Shown here: positions 24,097 through 37,950 of the stretch, in pieces
Position numbering within the stretch: position 1 is the first letter of the stretch
How the letters are laid out: each line of letters begins with the position of its first letter
Assembly: GCA_027574665.1 (NCBI GenBank)
Contig: CM050657.1
Coordinates: forward strand, 29,387,408-29,451,407
DNA: 64,000 nucleotides
Origin: Rhynochetos jubatus
Taxonomy: Eukaryota > Chordata > Aves > Eurypygiformes > Rhynochetidae
Direction of reading: 5' to 3'
The notes under the pieces: model-generated
Database searches by the model: none
The model's input: only the letters and a program-made list of their open reading frames with translations
What the model was told of the DNA's origin: nothing
Translations under genes and position numbers: made by a program

Positions 24097-25937
24097 TCCA
24101 TGTGGCACTATTTTAGTATCCTCTAAAGGCTGAGTTTACAGTGAAGTTAAATTCCTGTTGATAAACCTTGAAGTAATACCAGAATTTTGCATAGTTTAAT
24201 TGTATAGTAAGGTGATTATAGACCACGAGCTAAGGCAACCACAGACCTTTTCAAAAAAATATGCTCATCAAGTTATAGCTAACAAGATGCTAAACATTCT
24301 AGAAGCATCAAATCCTTTTTTCCAAGAGAGCTCTTCCTAATGAAATGAAGTGGTAATGCCAGTGGAATTTTTGTCAAGTAAGCAAAAGCTTACTTGATGG
24401 GGATGTAACTAATTTCTGAATTTTTCCCCTTATCCCATGTGAGAGTTCTAAAATTGCTACTTTTCCTTTTTTTGTGTTTTTATGCTTTAGCTATTTTCTC
24501 CCTGCTCTTCTTCTGCATTTGTCTGGACACTGGTCTGTTTTGTAGCAGCAGAGAAGCTCAAACAGCAGAAGCAGCCAACCTGCTTTCCCACACTGAGTAA
24601 CCACAGGCTTGAAATGGCTAAAAACTGTATGTCACATAGAAAAAAAGAGACACAGAAAAAAAGAGACATAGAGACCTATTGTCCTTGTTCTGATCCTTTT
24701 CCCATGTGGATTATGATTGTTATTGCTGGTTATGATATATTCATATATTCTTTATTGTTAATGGAGATGATGTCTTCTAATGATATATACAGAGGATTTC
24801 AGAGTGATGACAGCTGTTGATGGGCTATCATTTCAGATAATGTAGATGATAGAAACACCTTGGAGTGTATTTTTGAGCTTGCTTTCACTACAAATGCTCT
24901 ACTGTCCTGCAAAGCGTTTGAACACTACTTCCAGGAAGCTCTCTCAGACAATGTGGTATTGCCCACATGTAAAGATAGGTTGGGAGATTTTACACATGCT
25001 GATTGAAAACAGTCCTTGGGTCTAAATAGGGTGGAGGCTAGGCAGCAGCTCAATAGACCAGCAAATAAGTTCTTTTCTACAGGAGCTGACATCTGTCCGC
25101 AATAACTGCAACCATGGGATTTGTTTTCTAAGTTTTAGACATTTCAAGAGAAAGCATGCTTTTATAATTTTTTTTACCTTCTAGAGTTTGTACTCTGCAG
25201 AAGAGCTGGGATCATGTATATCATGGGTATTCTTTTGCAGTGTCTTCAAATCAAAAGGTGATAGGTTTTGGTGATATGTCGTTTTCTGTATTTGCAAGCA
25301 CAGAGGGTAGCGTGGTCTGTGACAGCAAAGCAGTGTGCTCTTCAGTGCCTTCTTCACTGATAACAGAGAACCTGGAAATCAAGCCATGCCCTTACTGGTA
25401 TGTGTTCAGACCGCTTCTTTGGCCTAGAGATTCAGTAGCGTGTACAGTAGGACCATATTGACTTCTCTGAATTTGCAGTGATGTAATAGATTGAAATTCA
25501 GCTTGAGGAAGAAGGAAATCGATTCTCAGCTGAGTAAAGAGAAGTTGGACTTACATTACTTTCCAAAACAGATTCACTCACAGCATTAGATGTTTCCAAC
25601 AAAGCTGGTAAAAGATTTTGTGAGCATGTTTGGCTTGGATTGTTCTGATTTTTCAGTGTGGTTTGGAACACAAAGGCTATTGTTTAAAACGCCATGAATG
25701 TTAATTTGCATGCCATTGCTGGGTTATTACACAGGGTGTGGAAAGAAAAAGCAAGGTCTGATTGAAAAAAAAACCAACAAAAACACAACCCACATTGTTT
25801 CCTTTTCCCTTTCTTCTCCCTCATGCCTGGTTCTCTTTTATTTTAATGTTTCTTCTCCATACTATGTTCTCTGAGGCAGTGAGTGTCCTCTAGCACTTTG
25901 AAGCAAATGTAAGTACATCCACAGCTGTGTCTGTAGA
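24097..25937. other. Non-coding stretch, no gene recognised
   Basis: AT-rich sequence with no recognised gene. A small tandem duplication of an A-run plus GAGACAYAG unit is seen at about 24640-24672. Confidence 0.55.
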
Positions 25938-25992
25938 ATAGCAAATTTCAGTTGGAAGGGACCTACAGCAATCATCTAGTCCAGCTGCCTGT
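25938..25992 (-). mobile_element. CR1 3' terminal fragment, minus strand (old)
   Basis: AGTTGGAAGGGACCTACAGC followed by AATCATCTAGTCCAGCTGCC matches the reverse complement of the CR1 3' end. It is diverged and only about 55 bp long, so it is an old truncated copy. Confidence 0.75.
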
Positions 25993-26429
25993 AGAAAATC
26001 TAGGAGAGCTATATAAATTAAAACATGAACCTCACTTACAAAGTCAATTCTATAATGATGCCTGTGAGCAGTGACACTTGCAATATGTCTACTCTGAAAT
26101 TAGGAGGCACTTGCAGTATGAAAATCCATATCCAAGCCATTCCAGAAACCTCTGGGTATAGTTTCAGAAGTGTCATAGACCCCATTAGACCACACTAACA
26201 CCACATCTGCCACCATCCATTGACTCGCAATCCCGAGCCTCATGCTCCAGCTACTTCCATAGCCCTGGTTATAGCGTTCACATAACAGTCTGGTGAGATG
26301 GATAAGCTCACTGATATAACCACAAATAACCCTACCAAAAGAGGGCTAGTTTTCAGTTGAACTAGTGAGCAGGTCTGACTCAACACACAACCTCATAAGC
26401 ACTAAGGCTAGCATGAGGAAGATGAGAGG

Positions 26430-27580
26430 AACAAGACACAGAAAAGGAGTAAGAGTCAGCCTGTGAGGGCCCTGAAGGCACTAGTAAACATTTATTGGAC
26501 CCACCTGCCTCCCCCTCCCTCCTGAAAATGGGCCCAGGGCTCTATTTAAGTTCAGGTGTACCTGCTTTTACTATAGACATTCTTGTCCCTGTCTGCAGGT
26601 CCTGTTGATCTGGGTTATTGTGGACTGTCCTGATCTCAGACATGTGGACTGACTTCCTAGCCTGCCCTTGGCCCTCTCCTGTTACTATGGTCCTGCCTGG
26701 TGATCATGAGGCTGGGCTTTATCCTGATCTATAGACTGGCTTCACCTCAGCCCTGCTTTGGGAGCATGGGCCTGTGTGGCAATCACAGGGCTGTGCCTAA
26801 CCCCAACCTGCAGACTGACTTCTCAGCCTGGCCTTGGACCTGCCTCATTGCCATGAACTTAATTCATGATCTGGTTTGACCCTGGCTACTACCTCTAGCT
26901 TGCCCTGCTCCCTTGTTTTGGGGCAATAGGATGGTACCTGATGAGGCCTTTGCTCTGCCTTCTGTGATACATCTCTCTGTCACCTCAGGAGCAGCCAGCC
27001 CTTGCTGCTGCCCGATAAGGACTCATCCCTGGAAGCAGTGTGGTCTCTGGCTGGCTCTTACCAGTCTGAACTAATTACAAGACTGTTAAGAGGTTGTAGT
27101 AACAATGAGGATGATGCTAGTTCTTCCAGGAGCCACTTCCCAAAGGAAGCCATGCTACCTCTTTCCCCCACCACAGATACTTGCTTCCACCCCTTTTCCT
27201 TGTGTCAGCACAAGCAATTGTGCAACAAGGCAACACCAGAACAAAGTGAAGTAATGAAGCTGGTTCTTTAAGAAAACAAGGCATGGATTTACCCAGGGCA
27301 GGAACAAGCACCTAGAGCAGCTGACACAGCTTCAGCCTCAACCGCTTGTGTAAGTCTGGCTGAAAGCTCACCAAGGTTAGGGCTTCCACTGTGATCACAC
27401 CAGGCCTGTCTGGGGTCCTGGGAATTTGTGTGACTAGCCTAGGCCGAAGTGAGCAGTGGCATGTCTTCCTTTCTGTCACTACCCAAACCAGCTCAGTCAT
27501 GAAGGTGCTGCTGCAGTTACATCCTGCAGCTGGCATTGTAGGTATAGCTGGGTTGTCTAGGCCTTTCTTGCATAAGTAAG
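26430..27580. other. GC-richer block, possibly an old LTR or repeat element
   Basis: Base composition changes to C/T-rich and GC-richer than both sides. A TATA-like TCTATTTAAG lies at 26541-26550, after a CCTCCCCCTCCCTCC tract, a promoter-like layout that would fit an LTR. Imperfect repeat units follow (26598-26885). I recognise no retroviral protein motif here, and the frames at 27002-27579 resemble no known family. The boundaries are composition-based only. Confidence 0.35.
26598..26885 (+). repeat. Imperfect tandem units of about 75-90 bp
   Basis: Three related units begin near 26641, 26729 and 26806, each with a version of GACTGRCTTC followed by CAGCC(T/C)GSCYTTGG and ending near a GGGCTKTRYCC-like stretch. 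A weaker partial unit precedes them from about 26598. Similarity is moderate, so the array is old or degenerate. Confidence 0.5.
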
Positions 27581-28724
27581 CAAAGCAGCAAGTATATTAA
27601 TCTAGACTCAAAAGTGCTGGGCACAGGGTTTACTTTCAGTTCATACTGAATGAGGAGAGGGTCAAAACCTAAGTGTTCTGTGCTTGACTCTGCCAACTTA
27701 GTTGTGTGAGGATCAGCCCATTTAGTATGGATTGGTTCTTTTGGGTTTTTCTACTGCCTAGTATCTCTATTGTTCTTTCCAAATGCTTCTGTCAGAATCA
27801 GCATGGAAGTAATGTTATGACTGGTACGTGTCTCAACCAGCAGTGGTGAGAAGACATTACCTTCTGAAATCTTTACTCACTAAGTGAAATCTCCAAGAAA
27901 AAGCTCTCACCATTGACTATCCTTGTAGCAGGGAAGATAGTGATGAATTGGAAATAGAGCGTAAGCCATGCTTTTGATCATTAAGGTGTTCTCTCCAAAT
28001 CTGGATTTAGGCATGCTGAGGAAGCTTGCACTGTGGTTGATTACTCTGGATCTGCTTCATGTCTTTACGCTATGCTAACTTAAGTTCTATTACATGAGGA
28101 AGGAGGGAAAGTTTTCATAAGAACTGAAGGTTTCTTATGAAAGGTATATCTTCAGCATAACCATGTAAGAAACCTTTAAGAAGATTAATGAAGAAAGAAA
28201 ATTATAATCATCAAGAATTTATTCAGTATATTGTAGGGGAAAAATACACTTCATAAATTACTTATTGTTGGATATTCATGAGAATATTTGCTTTCTTCTG
28301 CCGTTAATATTGAGGAATCTGTTAAGGACTTAATTAAAATTATTTCTTTTGGCACTAACAAGATACATTTGCATAAAGATTGTGGCATTCTAGAAACTTC
28401 TGAAGTTTGAAGTTGAATTTAACAAATATCATTAGGAATTACTTAAGTAAGTATCTGAAAAGACTGTCTAAAGGGTAGTAAAACCAAGCAGGCATGTGAA
28501 ACAAACTGCCAGTGTAAATAAGGAGCAAATGATGAGTGGGACCAAGGGTAGAAGAAATACTAAGCATTATTTTTGTCTGGGATAGAGTCCCTAATGCGTG
28601 GTAAAGATGAAAGTGTTGTACATCTTGTTGTGAGGTATATTAAATCAGATTAAGATTAATGAGTGCCAGATTAGGCATTTTCCAGGATATTCAGTAAGGA
28701 AAGGAAGACAAAACAGCTGGGCTT

Positions 28725-28726
<2 letters not shown>

Positions 28727-28755
<29 letters not shown>
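28727..28755. repeat. (CA)n microsatellite
   Basis: Uninterrupted CA dinucleotide run of about 14 units. Confidence 0.98.
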
Positions 28756-28757
<2 letters not shown>

Positions 28758-31700
28758 AAGGCCTAAAAGTGTTTAAGAATATTGGAATAGTACTTGGAGA
28801 AACATTGTATTATTTTAACTCTTTTGCTCTTCTTTCTATATCCAGCTTGATGTTTAAAGAAAAGTGGATACAGTCACGCTGTCCTCTTCTTTGAAGTCAT
28901 AAATAATAATACAGATGATTGATTCAGGCCTCATGGCCATTACTTAAAGTATCCTCCACTTTTATATTTGCAGCTGAGTAAACCAACATAACCAAGAAAT
29001 TCTTGGTGCTTATGAATGATCCTGTCAATGTTCAGTGAGAATTACAAAATAAAAGAACAAGTGAAAGAAATTTACCTGCTGTTAGTCCACAGCAACACTA
29101 TCTCCTTGCCTAGTGAGCACTTCCTCAGAACAATTATATCTTGGGTTTGGAAGCCTTTTATAATGTTTGTATCTGACATCCCACTTCCATATGTGTGACA
29201 ACAGTTCTTCTTGGTTGGGATAACCCACTTGTGCATGTGGTTCTGAGTTCTGCTCCTGAGTGATTCACTTAACTTCTCTGTCTTTTTCTCTATCCATAAA
29301 ATTAGGATAATAATGCTAATTTATCACAGGCTATAGTTAGGCTCAATTAATGTTTGTAATGATCTCTGAGATTGTTGGATAAAACATGCTGTAAAAATGT
29401 AGTATTATTGTTAATAGAGCCTTTTGTACTACTGCATTCTAACAAAGCACTACCATTGCTCACTAGTTTTAGTACTAAAATGTCATTGAAATTCCAAAGG
29501 ACTTAATGGAATATAACTTTCTGTTACTGTGTCCATTTCTCTTCCTGATTTATTCATGCCTCCAGAAGAACGGTTTCGGTTCCGAAATGTGGAAGAGCTG
29601 CAGAGTTTGTGCAAAGAGAAAAGATGTAATTTCAAAATGATCCAGGACTGAAAGCTTTTTAAACAGGGCCTACTTTACACTGACCTCAGTCCTGGCTGAA
29701 CTAGCTCAGACTTCAGAGAGCTGTAACTTGTAGAACAGCTTTCTTAAAATGAGGTACCTGTCTAGATGGGAATATAAATAGTCCTTAACTGTGAAAATGA
29801 TGGCAATGTAAGAGACTGGTAGTAGACCACTGGAGGAAAAGATCAGTAGCCTGGGCTTCATAGTTAATGCTCTTGGGTTTTGGTTACGTATACAAGGTTA
29901 ATAGTTGGAAGACAAAAGCTTAGAACTCCCCTCCCATTTGTCAGAAGCAGATGAAAACGAAAGGAACAAGGTTCACAGTTGGACTGGTTGGGAAAAATGG
30001 TGTGAGCAGATCTACTGGCCTCAAAGAGCAGCTCCCACTTAGCAGCATAACAGATAGACGAGCTTGAGCAAGCAAGCTGGAAATGGATTTTTTGTTTCTT
30101 TGGTTCAATATTTGGTAGACTGTTTGGAGCTGTGGTCTATACACATGGGTTTTAGGAAGTGAGATTTCTTTGTCTTATTATGGGACATTTGAAATGCCAA
30201 ACAGTTTTCTTGGAACTTCCAAAACATTTTCTCTTCTGCTGACACACCTCAGCTTTCTACCCCTGCTTTTTCTGGTACTTGTATTATTAAAAATAGTTTT
30301 ATTATTAGTTTTAATAATGAGAAATATGTGCTGTGTTATTCTTATCTTGTCTGTTCTTCAAAATAGCTGAATAGTCCCTACTCAAAGTTTATGGGGAAAA
30401 AGAAAACCGAACAAAAACTGAGAGAGAGACCACCTTCACAAAACTGATCCTGCTTAAAGTCATGTTTCAGAAGTAACTTTAATCAGGCATTTATAAAACT
30501 AATTTTTCTGCTGATTTACTTCCAAAAAGATGTAAAATGGTTGAACTTCCTTTTGCAAAGAATAGATTTTGACTGCTCTGAGAAACTTCCTTTTTCTTAC
30601 TCTTACTGCCTTCTTGTCTACTGCCCAGTATTACTAATAATGATTTGTCTAAAATGTTTGTATCTCTCTCCAGGATTTTATGTGACAAAGTGAAGCCTCT
30701 TTCCATATCAAATCTTTGAGTCTGTTACTCTCCCAATGACAGGTCTGCCTCTTAAAACTGGAGGAGAAAAAATAGGAGATGTGAACACGGAAGTGCCAAT
30801 CCACATGAGGGACGCAAAGGAACAGTGTAAGTATGAGCGTCAAGCAAGTTGTGCCATTTAGTACAGAGAAAAATAAAATTGATAAGAGCAAAGTAAAAAT
30901 ACAACACCTAAATTCACCAGTCAGATATATTAGCCAGGAGTGATAGGAGACAGAAATATGAGACCTTTGGCATAGTGTTTGGCAGCGGTTTAGAACGCAA
31001 CTAGGGCCTTAAGAGGTATAATTAGAGGGAGAGATGATTCTCATCAGTAATTAAAGCACTAGTCAGAGAAAATGCAGGACAAAGTCACTTGTACTACTAG
31101 CTATTTTGAGTATCATCTTACACAGAAAATACAGAAATACTACCTAGAAAGGTGAGTGCAAATATCTATAAAGGCATCACTTTTTCAGATTCTATGGATG
31201 GATTTACGGTTTTTAAAGAAATTCCCTTTGACATTTGTTTACAGTGAATCTCAGGTGTTCTAATGCTTCAAGATTCTATAGTTTATAGAGTACTAGACTG
31301 TAAGTGGCTGTTAGAAGTCTTTCACAAAAAACATATACAGCACCTCAACATATCTTAATACATGACTTCTCTGTGATTCTTCAGTTTAGGCAAGCAATGC
31401 TCTTTCACAATGCAGATTTAGAACACATTGATACAATGCACTATATCAGAATACATTTCATAATATTCAGATGTTTCCTATTATTGTAGAATCTTAGTAT
31501 TTGATTTTTATAAGAGGAATTGCCTTTAAAGGCTGTTCTGCTTTTAATCCAGTAGTGCTGAAAAAAAAAACCCCATCTAACAGGAATAGCAGGAGATTGA
31601 ACTTGCATCTTTGACCACTTAGATATTATTTTCAATGGCCTGTTTATGTAAGTGTGGCAATTAGGAATGCAGGTGCATAAATCATGTATAGGAATAATTA

Positions 31701-34700
31701 AGAAGCCCTGGGCACATTAGCTGGAACAGGTATAAAAGTGCTTTATTTGGCTCTAGGAAGGCAGACGTTCTATCATCAGTCCTGGTTTCTTCCTTCCCAC
31801 TCCTTGTCTTCTACAGCCCAACAACAACTAGTTGAGGTTTCAGTACTGAAGAAAATAGCTTCTAAGTCATGTAATGAGCAGTAGGATTTTGGATGGAAGG
31901 CATTTGACCAGCAAGTTCATTGCTAGCCTGAATGTCTTGGTATGTAGATGCTTTCCTGAACGTGAGTGTTACTGAAAGGATTTAGTTCATGCTCAAGGGT
32001 GTGTTTTTGCTTTTCCAAAATAACTCTAATTTCAAAGTGAGTATTCATCAACAAGGTGTTTTTTGCAATGGCTCTAGTGGAATGAAGAGACAAATATAAT
32101 TGATGCAGCTAAATTCAGAGGCTGAAATAGTCATTCCACAAGCAGGTTCACTGAAAGGCTGAAGCCAGTTCTGGTATGCACTTTTGGAAACACCCACCCT
32201 GGATTCCCAGCTGTCCTTCATGTCCCCTTGTCATTGCTTTGCAGGGATGGCATCACAGAACAGCTGATTACAGTTTCTTGAGGGCTGGGACTGATCCTAT
32301 CCTTTGTTTTCTCTAAGTTGCTCACCTACTTGACAAACAGTGAAAAAAAAAGAAAAGTACTGAGGTGGGAAAGAATCCAAGCGTGTGTATGTCTGTTCCT
32401 TCATTTATGTGTTATTACGCATAACTCCCAGATCCAGGGTAGCCTCTATAGCTAGAGAGACAATTTATTCTCTCGGTCCAGCTTGGCCTTGTGTTGAATA
32501 AAGACTGAAGTGAGCTGATCCATATAAAACTAGAAGAGTTTGACACTTTTTTTTCTAAAAGTCTGCTAGTCTTCCAGATACTGCTACAAGGTTGGTCCTT
32601 GGCAGAATTCCCAGTCTACCAGACTGGCCTCATGTATTTCCTTTTTCGGGTGACAAGGAAATACTTCCTGGCAAAAATCAGTACAGTTTTGAGGACATTA
32701 TGTGATTCTGTCTTTCCACACCCCATCTCCTTTTGCTTCTGCTCTCCCAGTGACTGATCTGGAAGACTAGGACTTTTCCTCTAAGAAACCATATACCACA
32801 AGGTAATGCAATACAAAGTGACGTTAGGACTCCCCATTCTTCACCGATTTTCATAAACTATAGTATGTGAGATGATTAGATGTTGTTGCCCTCGAGTGGT
32901 GGTAGATGGAGGAAGAGGAAGCATGTTTACAAGTAGGAAGCTTGAAAGTGGGAAAGGTTAGAGCAAAAACGGCCCATGGGATCCAGCGAGGATACTTGAA
33001 ATAGCCTCATTTTAAGCTGATTGACTAAAGAACTGACACAAGCTCATAGATGGGCTGAGAAAGTCCTGACCAGCAGAGGCAAGGAATTTCGTAGCCAAGA
33101 ATCAGAAAAGCCAGTGCCTTTGGATTATAATAGTTTTGGCACAAATCAGGTTAGGGCTTAAATCCAAGTTTCTGATTGAGAAATACCATACAGGGTGAAT
33201 ATATCTCTACTGTGAAAATTTGGCCCTACTTTGTGCAACCAACAAGTGCATTTTTAAAAATTTACTTATTTACTATGCTGTGTATCATGCAGCTGCACAA
33301 GGGCCTAGAATCTGATTTCTGAACTGAAATTATGTTGAGTCTGAAGCAAAATCATGGCAGACAGATCTAAGCCTGGAAAATTATTACTAAGCACTGAAAA
33401 TGGCCTATTAAAGCAAGAGGTATGCATAAAGATTTGGACAAGCCCACTCCCCTGTTCAATGTGAGATGTTTATTCCTCTGCTGCATTCACTGCCAGCAGG
33501 CTTTTAATATTACCTAAATCACACAACCCAAAATACCTTGCCGTGTCTCTCCCACAGCAGTACTTTTTCTGGGAGAATGCAAATGCTAACATCAAGAATG
33601 CAGGAACAGATATATTTGTGGTGAGACTCCACTGAAATCTGTCTTTTGCTGAAAATCATTGTCTTTAAACAAACCTATCACTTGGTTCTGAAATTGGAAT
33701 ATCATACTTTCTCATAAACCTAACAGACTGCTGTATAAGGCCCAAACCTGCCCTTCTTGAAATATATAGGAGCTTTGCCATGGTTTTAAACAGGGCATGG
33801 CGAGCTTGGTAGTATACATTTGGTTAAGAGATGAACATTGAAAAAACCTTTATATTTGTTCCCATTTTACATTCTTAATTTAAAGTTGATATATGGTGGC
33901 ATGTATATAATCAGACAGCTCTTAGTTTAAAAAGCTCAAAACAAAAAAAAAAAAGTCCAAATAACGGGTTGCTAAAATCCTAACTTATTTTGTAAACATG
34001 TATTGGAATAGAAGTTGTTTTTGCTCGTCTGGTCTGCCTTTCTGCTGGCTGGGTTCCCTTTCTGTGTGACAGATGTGCTATTTATGGAAGGGGATTCTGA
34101 ATATTTTAAAGCACTGACTGTTAGGATCATCTCATTCCCAGCCTTTAAAATGCAAGAGAACAAAATGCCAAATAACTTCCCAAAGAAAAACCTCCAAATT
34201 AAATACCTGTTTACTTATTAAAAAAGAACTAAGAAAAAAACCAAAATCAGAATGCCTGTTTTTTACAAGAAGTGAATATGTACGTATAACAGTCTAATTG
34301 TTGCTGTGCATCATTTTCTGGTTTAACACAATACTTGGTATTCATTTTTACTTTTAAAAACAAGTGGTCTTTTAGGAAAAAAATCATAGCGTACACCGGT
34401 TCCTACAGTAAGAATATGCGGCTGAAAATTCGGCTGCTTTCTTTCTCAGCTGTATTGCCAGGTTGAATGAAAGATAGCGATTCTCTGTACAAATCTGGCC
34501 TCACAAGGAGCTATTTGTTTCAGCAGTTGGCCAGAAACCATTTATATTCACTCATACGTATGGTAAACAATATTTACCTAAAGAAATCTTTCAGTGAAAT
34601 ATTTTCAGAGCTAACACGTTAATCTTCACAATTCTGTTCATGTGTTGGGTATCAGCCTGCGGTATTTGCGGGCAGAGAGATAGGAAGCTGTGAGAAGTCA

Positions 34701-35862
34701 CTGAAATAGTGTGTGGGATTCTGCTCTCTAAACAGGTAGATCTTACGGTTTCTTTTACCTCAGCTGACGGTTTAGCCTTCTGGGAAGGTAATTCAGGTTA
34801 GAGTAAACTGCGGCATGGTGTTCTCATTCTCCCTTTGGAGACACAATGACAATAAAAATAAAACCAGGTTTGCTTGTTAGGCATTAAAAAAAAAAATCAG
34901 ATTAGCAGTTTTTTATGCTTTTTTTCTCTGTATATTTCTCATTATATATGAAAATATTTGATTGTATTCTGAATTTTTCCAGAAAATAATCCTTTTTCAG
35001 CACTAATTTATAAAAATCTAATTCCCACAATTACTCTTGCAGTCTCTGCAGAGGGTGATACCAATTTAACGTACGCGGCTGAACAATGTGCATGCTATTA
35101 ATCTCGGAAGGTAACAGAAAGATGTTAAGTAGGTGATGTGAATTTTTAATTATTATTACCGTTATTTTGCAGATGTGGTTTAATATTTCAAAATTATTTT
35201 TTTCTTAAAGACGACGGCACTTTCGTATCTGCATTGACCTCCATGATGTCAGAATGTCATTGTGCAACCGTAGCTAAGAAAAGCCTCTGAGAAAAAAAAA
35301 CAAAGGAGCTTTGCATCTTCCAATAACATGAGATGTGCATATACAGTACGTAGCATTTTGGAATTCATACCGTGGTAGTGAGTTGTTGCTTTCAGTTTGA
35401 TTAGGCAATCATTGTTTCGTTTTCCTTGCTCTGACAGTGAGTATGCTCGTACGCTGCTTAAGTCTTCTTAGTGCTATCTAGGTCAGTATACTTAGGATAG
35501 CTTTTATATGCTGTAAGTCTGTCAGATACCGTGCCTGACAAAGATCAGCACCAAATTTTCTTTTATTTATTATATCGGAGGATAGAGAACTATTTTATAA
35601 TTAATCAGATTTGTATACCACATAGCACCTACCGTTTCTGCATTGCAGATATATTTAGCTCTAACACTGCTTGTGGTTAACAGGGTGTAGCGTAGACACA
35701 GACAGCTGATCATGCAGTCAGACCCTGTGCTCGTGTGGTTTGTCAATACTGCTCAGGATTTTGATGGACGCTAAAAGAGAGAAAACAGAAAGGAAAGAAA
35801 AGGAAACGTTTCATCTGTATGAACATTAGACCTTTAGTTATGCTATTTTTGCTATCATTGTC

Positions 35863-35885
35863 TTTTTTTTTTTTTTTTTTTTTTT
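35863..35885. repeat. Poly(T) run
   Basis: 23 consecutive T residues. No retrotransposed sequence is recognised beside it, so it is treated as a simple repeat. Confidence 0.97.
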
Positions 35886-36582
35886 AATTCTGAGACTTAA
35901 AAATTAGGAAAGCACAGCAAATGCATCCAGGATTTAATACGTGCGACGCGAAATCTTTCTGCATCAAGAGGATGTTACTGTAGTCAATCCAGCGTTTCTC
36001 CAATAAGCAAGAAGATGGTTTTGTTTTCCTCTGCAGGCGGACTCAGCCATTGCACAGGCAGATTTTGATAAGAGTTTGAAATGCCTACCACTGTATCATT
36101 GTAGAATTTGGAGTTTGCTAACAGTGTTAGTGACTGGAGCTCATCTTGCATCACCAGTTGATGACAATTTTCTTTGTTCCCTCCCACCCAGTTGAACCAA
36201 GACTCTGTTGCTGATACGCAATGTCACTTACAACATTAATCAGATACTGCATTTAAGGTGAGCTGTCCCTTGCCTCCTCCCTTACCAGAGCTGTGCTGCA
36301 GTATGTATCTTACTCCTGCAAGCCTAAAATGGCAGGCAGGATTAACGTTGCTTGTGCTGTGTGCATGCTGTGTATTGAATTCATTATACTGTGCCTAGTA
36401 TCTCAAATGTGAGTATGTAAATGGTCTGTGTGCCATGTCATGCAGTAGTGAAGACTGGTTTGTGCTTCATTACAGGCTTAGATGTTTGAGCATCACCTTA
36501 AGAATTCTTTTTTCATTTGCAATGTGGTGAGCTGTTAGCTTGTCATCACATTCAAACTACATTATTAGCCCTTGGAAAGGAG

Positions 36583-36598
36583 AAAAAAAAAAAAAAAA
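36583..36598. repeat. Poly(A) run
   Basis: About 16 consecutive A residues, with no recognisable inserted element beside them. Confidence 0.95.
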
Positions 36599-37864
36599 GC
36601 AAACTGTGCTTCCAGATGGTGTCACCCTTTTTCTTCTTGCGTTTACTGTAGTTTAAATAATGTATATTGTATTGTTAATTAATGTGACTATCGAATTAAA
36701 GCACTTGAAACTTACATATTTATTATGCAGGTAGGAGGCACGTCGAATCTATTTTTAACTCTTACGCAGTCCACGTTGTGCAATGGGCTTTGGTTGTCGA
36801 GTTTATATTTTCAGCTGTGATATCAATAGGCTGATTTTCAGTAAATGTGACAAGTGGCCTTTGCAGTGGTCAGCTTCAAGCTTTGAACCCTCTGAGGAGG
36901 AGGAAAAAATAAAACCAAGCCTGTGTTGCAGTTTCGGAAAACCTTGGATGAGGACATTTTTTTTTCCCCACTCCTGCTTTCCCTATTGATAAACTCGGTT
37001 CTTCTGATCACAGTGTATTCAAGCTGCTTCCCATCTGATTTTTGACAACTGCTTCTAAAAAATTATCAAGAAGACCAAGAATAGAACTTATCTCCATCGC
37101 TTTACACAAAAATGGCTGGGTGCATTGCCATGCTAACACTGCACTAAGTAGTACACCAGGTAGGTTGAGATTTGCATGTTTTACTGATTTCTTGGTCGGT
37201 GTTGCAAGAACATGAAATGGGCTTTGGAATGTAGCTTTCAGTTAAAAAAAAAATGTATTAAACTGGTAATGAAAACAACCTAATATTAAATTGTTGGCTT
37301 CACATATTGGCATGACAATTGTTACTATCTGTTTTTAAAAAATCTGTTGTGGAAGTAGAGCAATCATGTCTGTTAAAATAATCATATGTACTAAGGGCGT
37401 GGCAACGCTTATGCAACAAAAGAATTTTTGAAAACCCTATTGATTCAATTACATTTTAAAGCTAACAATAAGCATTAGTAAGCTTGCAGCTAAAATGCAA
37501 AAATAAAAATTGAGGTGGATAAGAAAAATGAAAAATATTTAAATTCTGTCATAAGCGGTTTTGTGTTTTGTGCGAAATCTTAAATAAAGATTATTATGCT
37601 TTAATGCTTATATTTTCAGTATTAGCTACAAACATAAACCTGCATTATTTATTTTTATTTTAAGGTAGAAGGACTTTAAAGAGAGAGATTGGTATAGGTG
37701 GCCCTGTCAGCTTAAAGTATCAGACTATCAGTTCACTGAAATGTGTTTTCCTTCACACAGAAAAGGTTATGAAATAAAAACGTAACAGCCTTAGACACAA
37801 AAACCTGAATTTGAACAGTAAGAATAAAACCAATTCTGAGTATTGTGTTACTTACACCAACTTT

Positions 37865-37950
37865 TGTTAATATATTTGTTTCAGATTAATACTGGGCCAG
37901 AACCAGTTTCCTTGGCAACCAAATCCTTTTAAAAGGTGCAATAGTAGAGA
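37865..37950 (+). promoter_or_regulatory. RFX-type X-box element, copy 1
   Basis: GTTTCCTTGGCAACC at 37906-37920 is a near-palindromic X-box of the kind bound by RFX factors (GTTNCC-NN-GGNAAC). The surrounding bases resemble the second copy at 42915-43000: GGGCCA before the box, and AAAAGGT then TGCAGA after it. Binding is inferred from the motif only. Confidence 0.5.
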
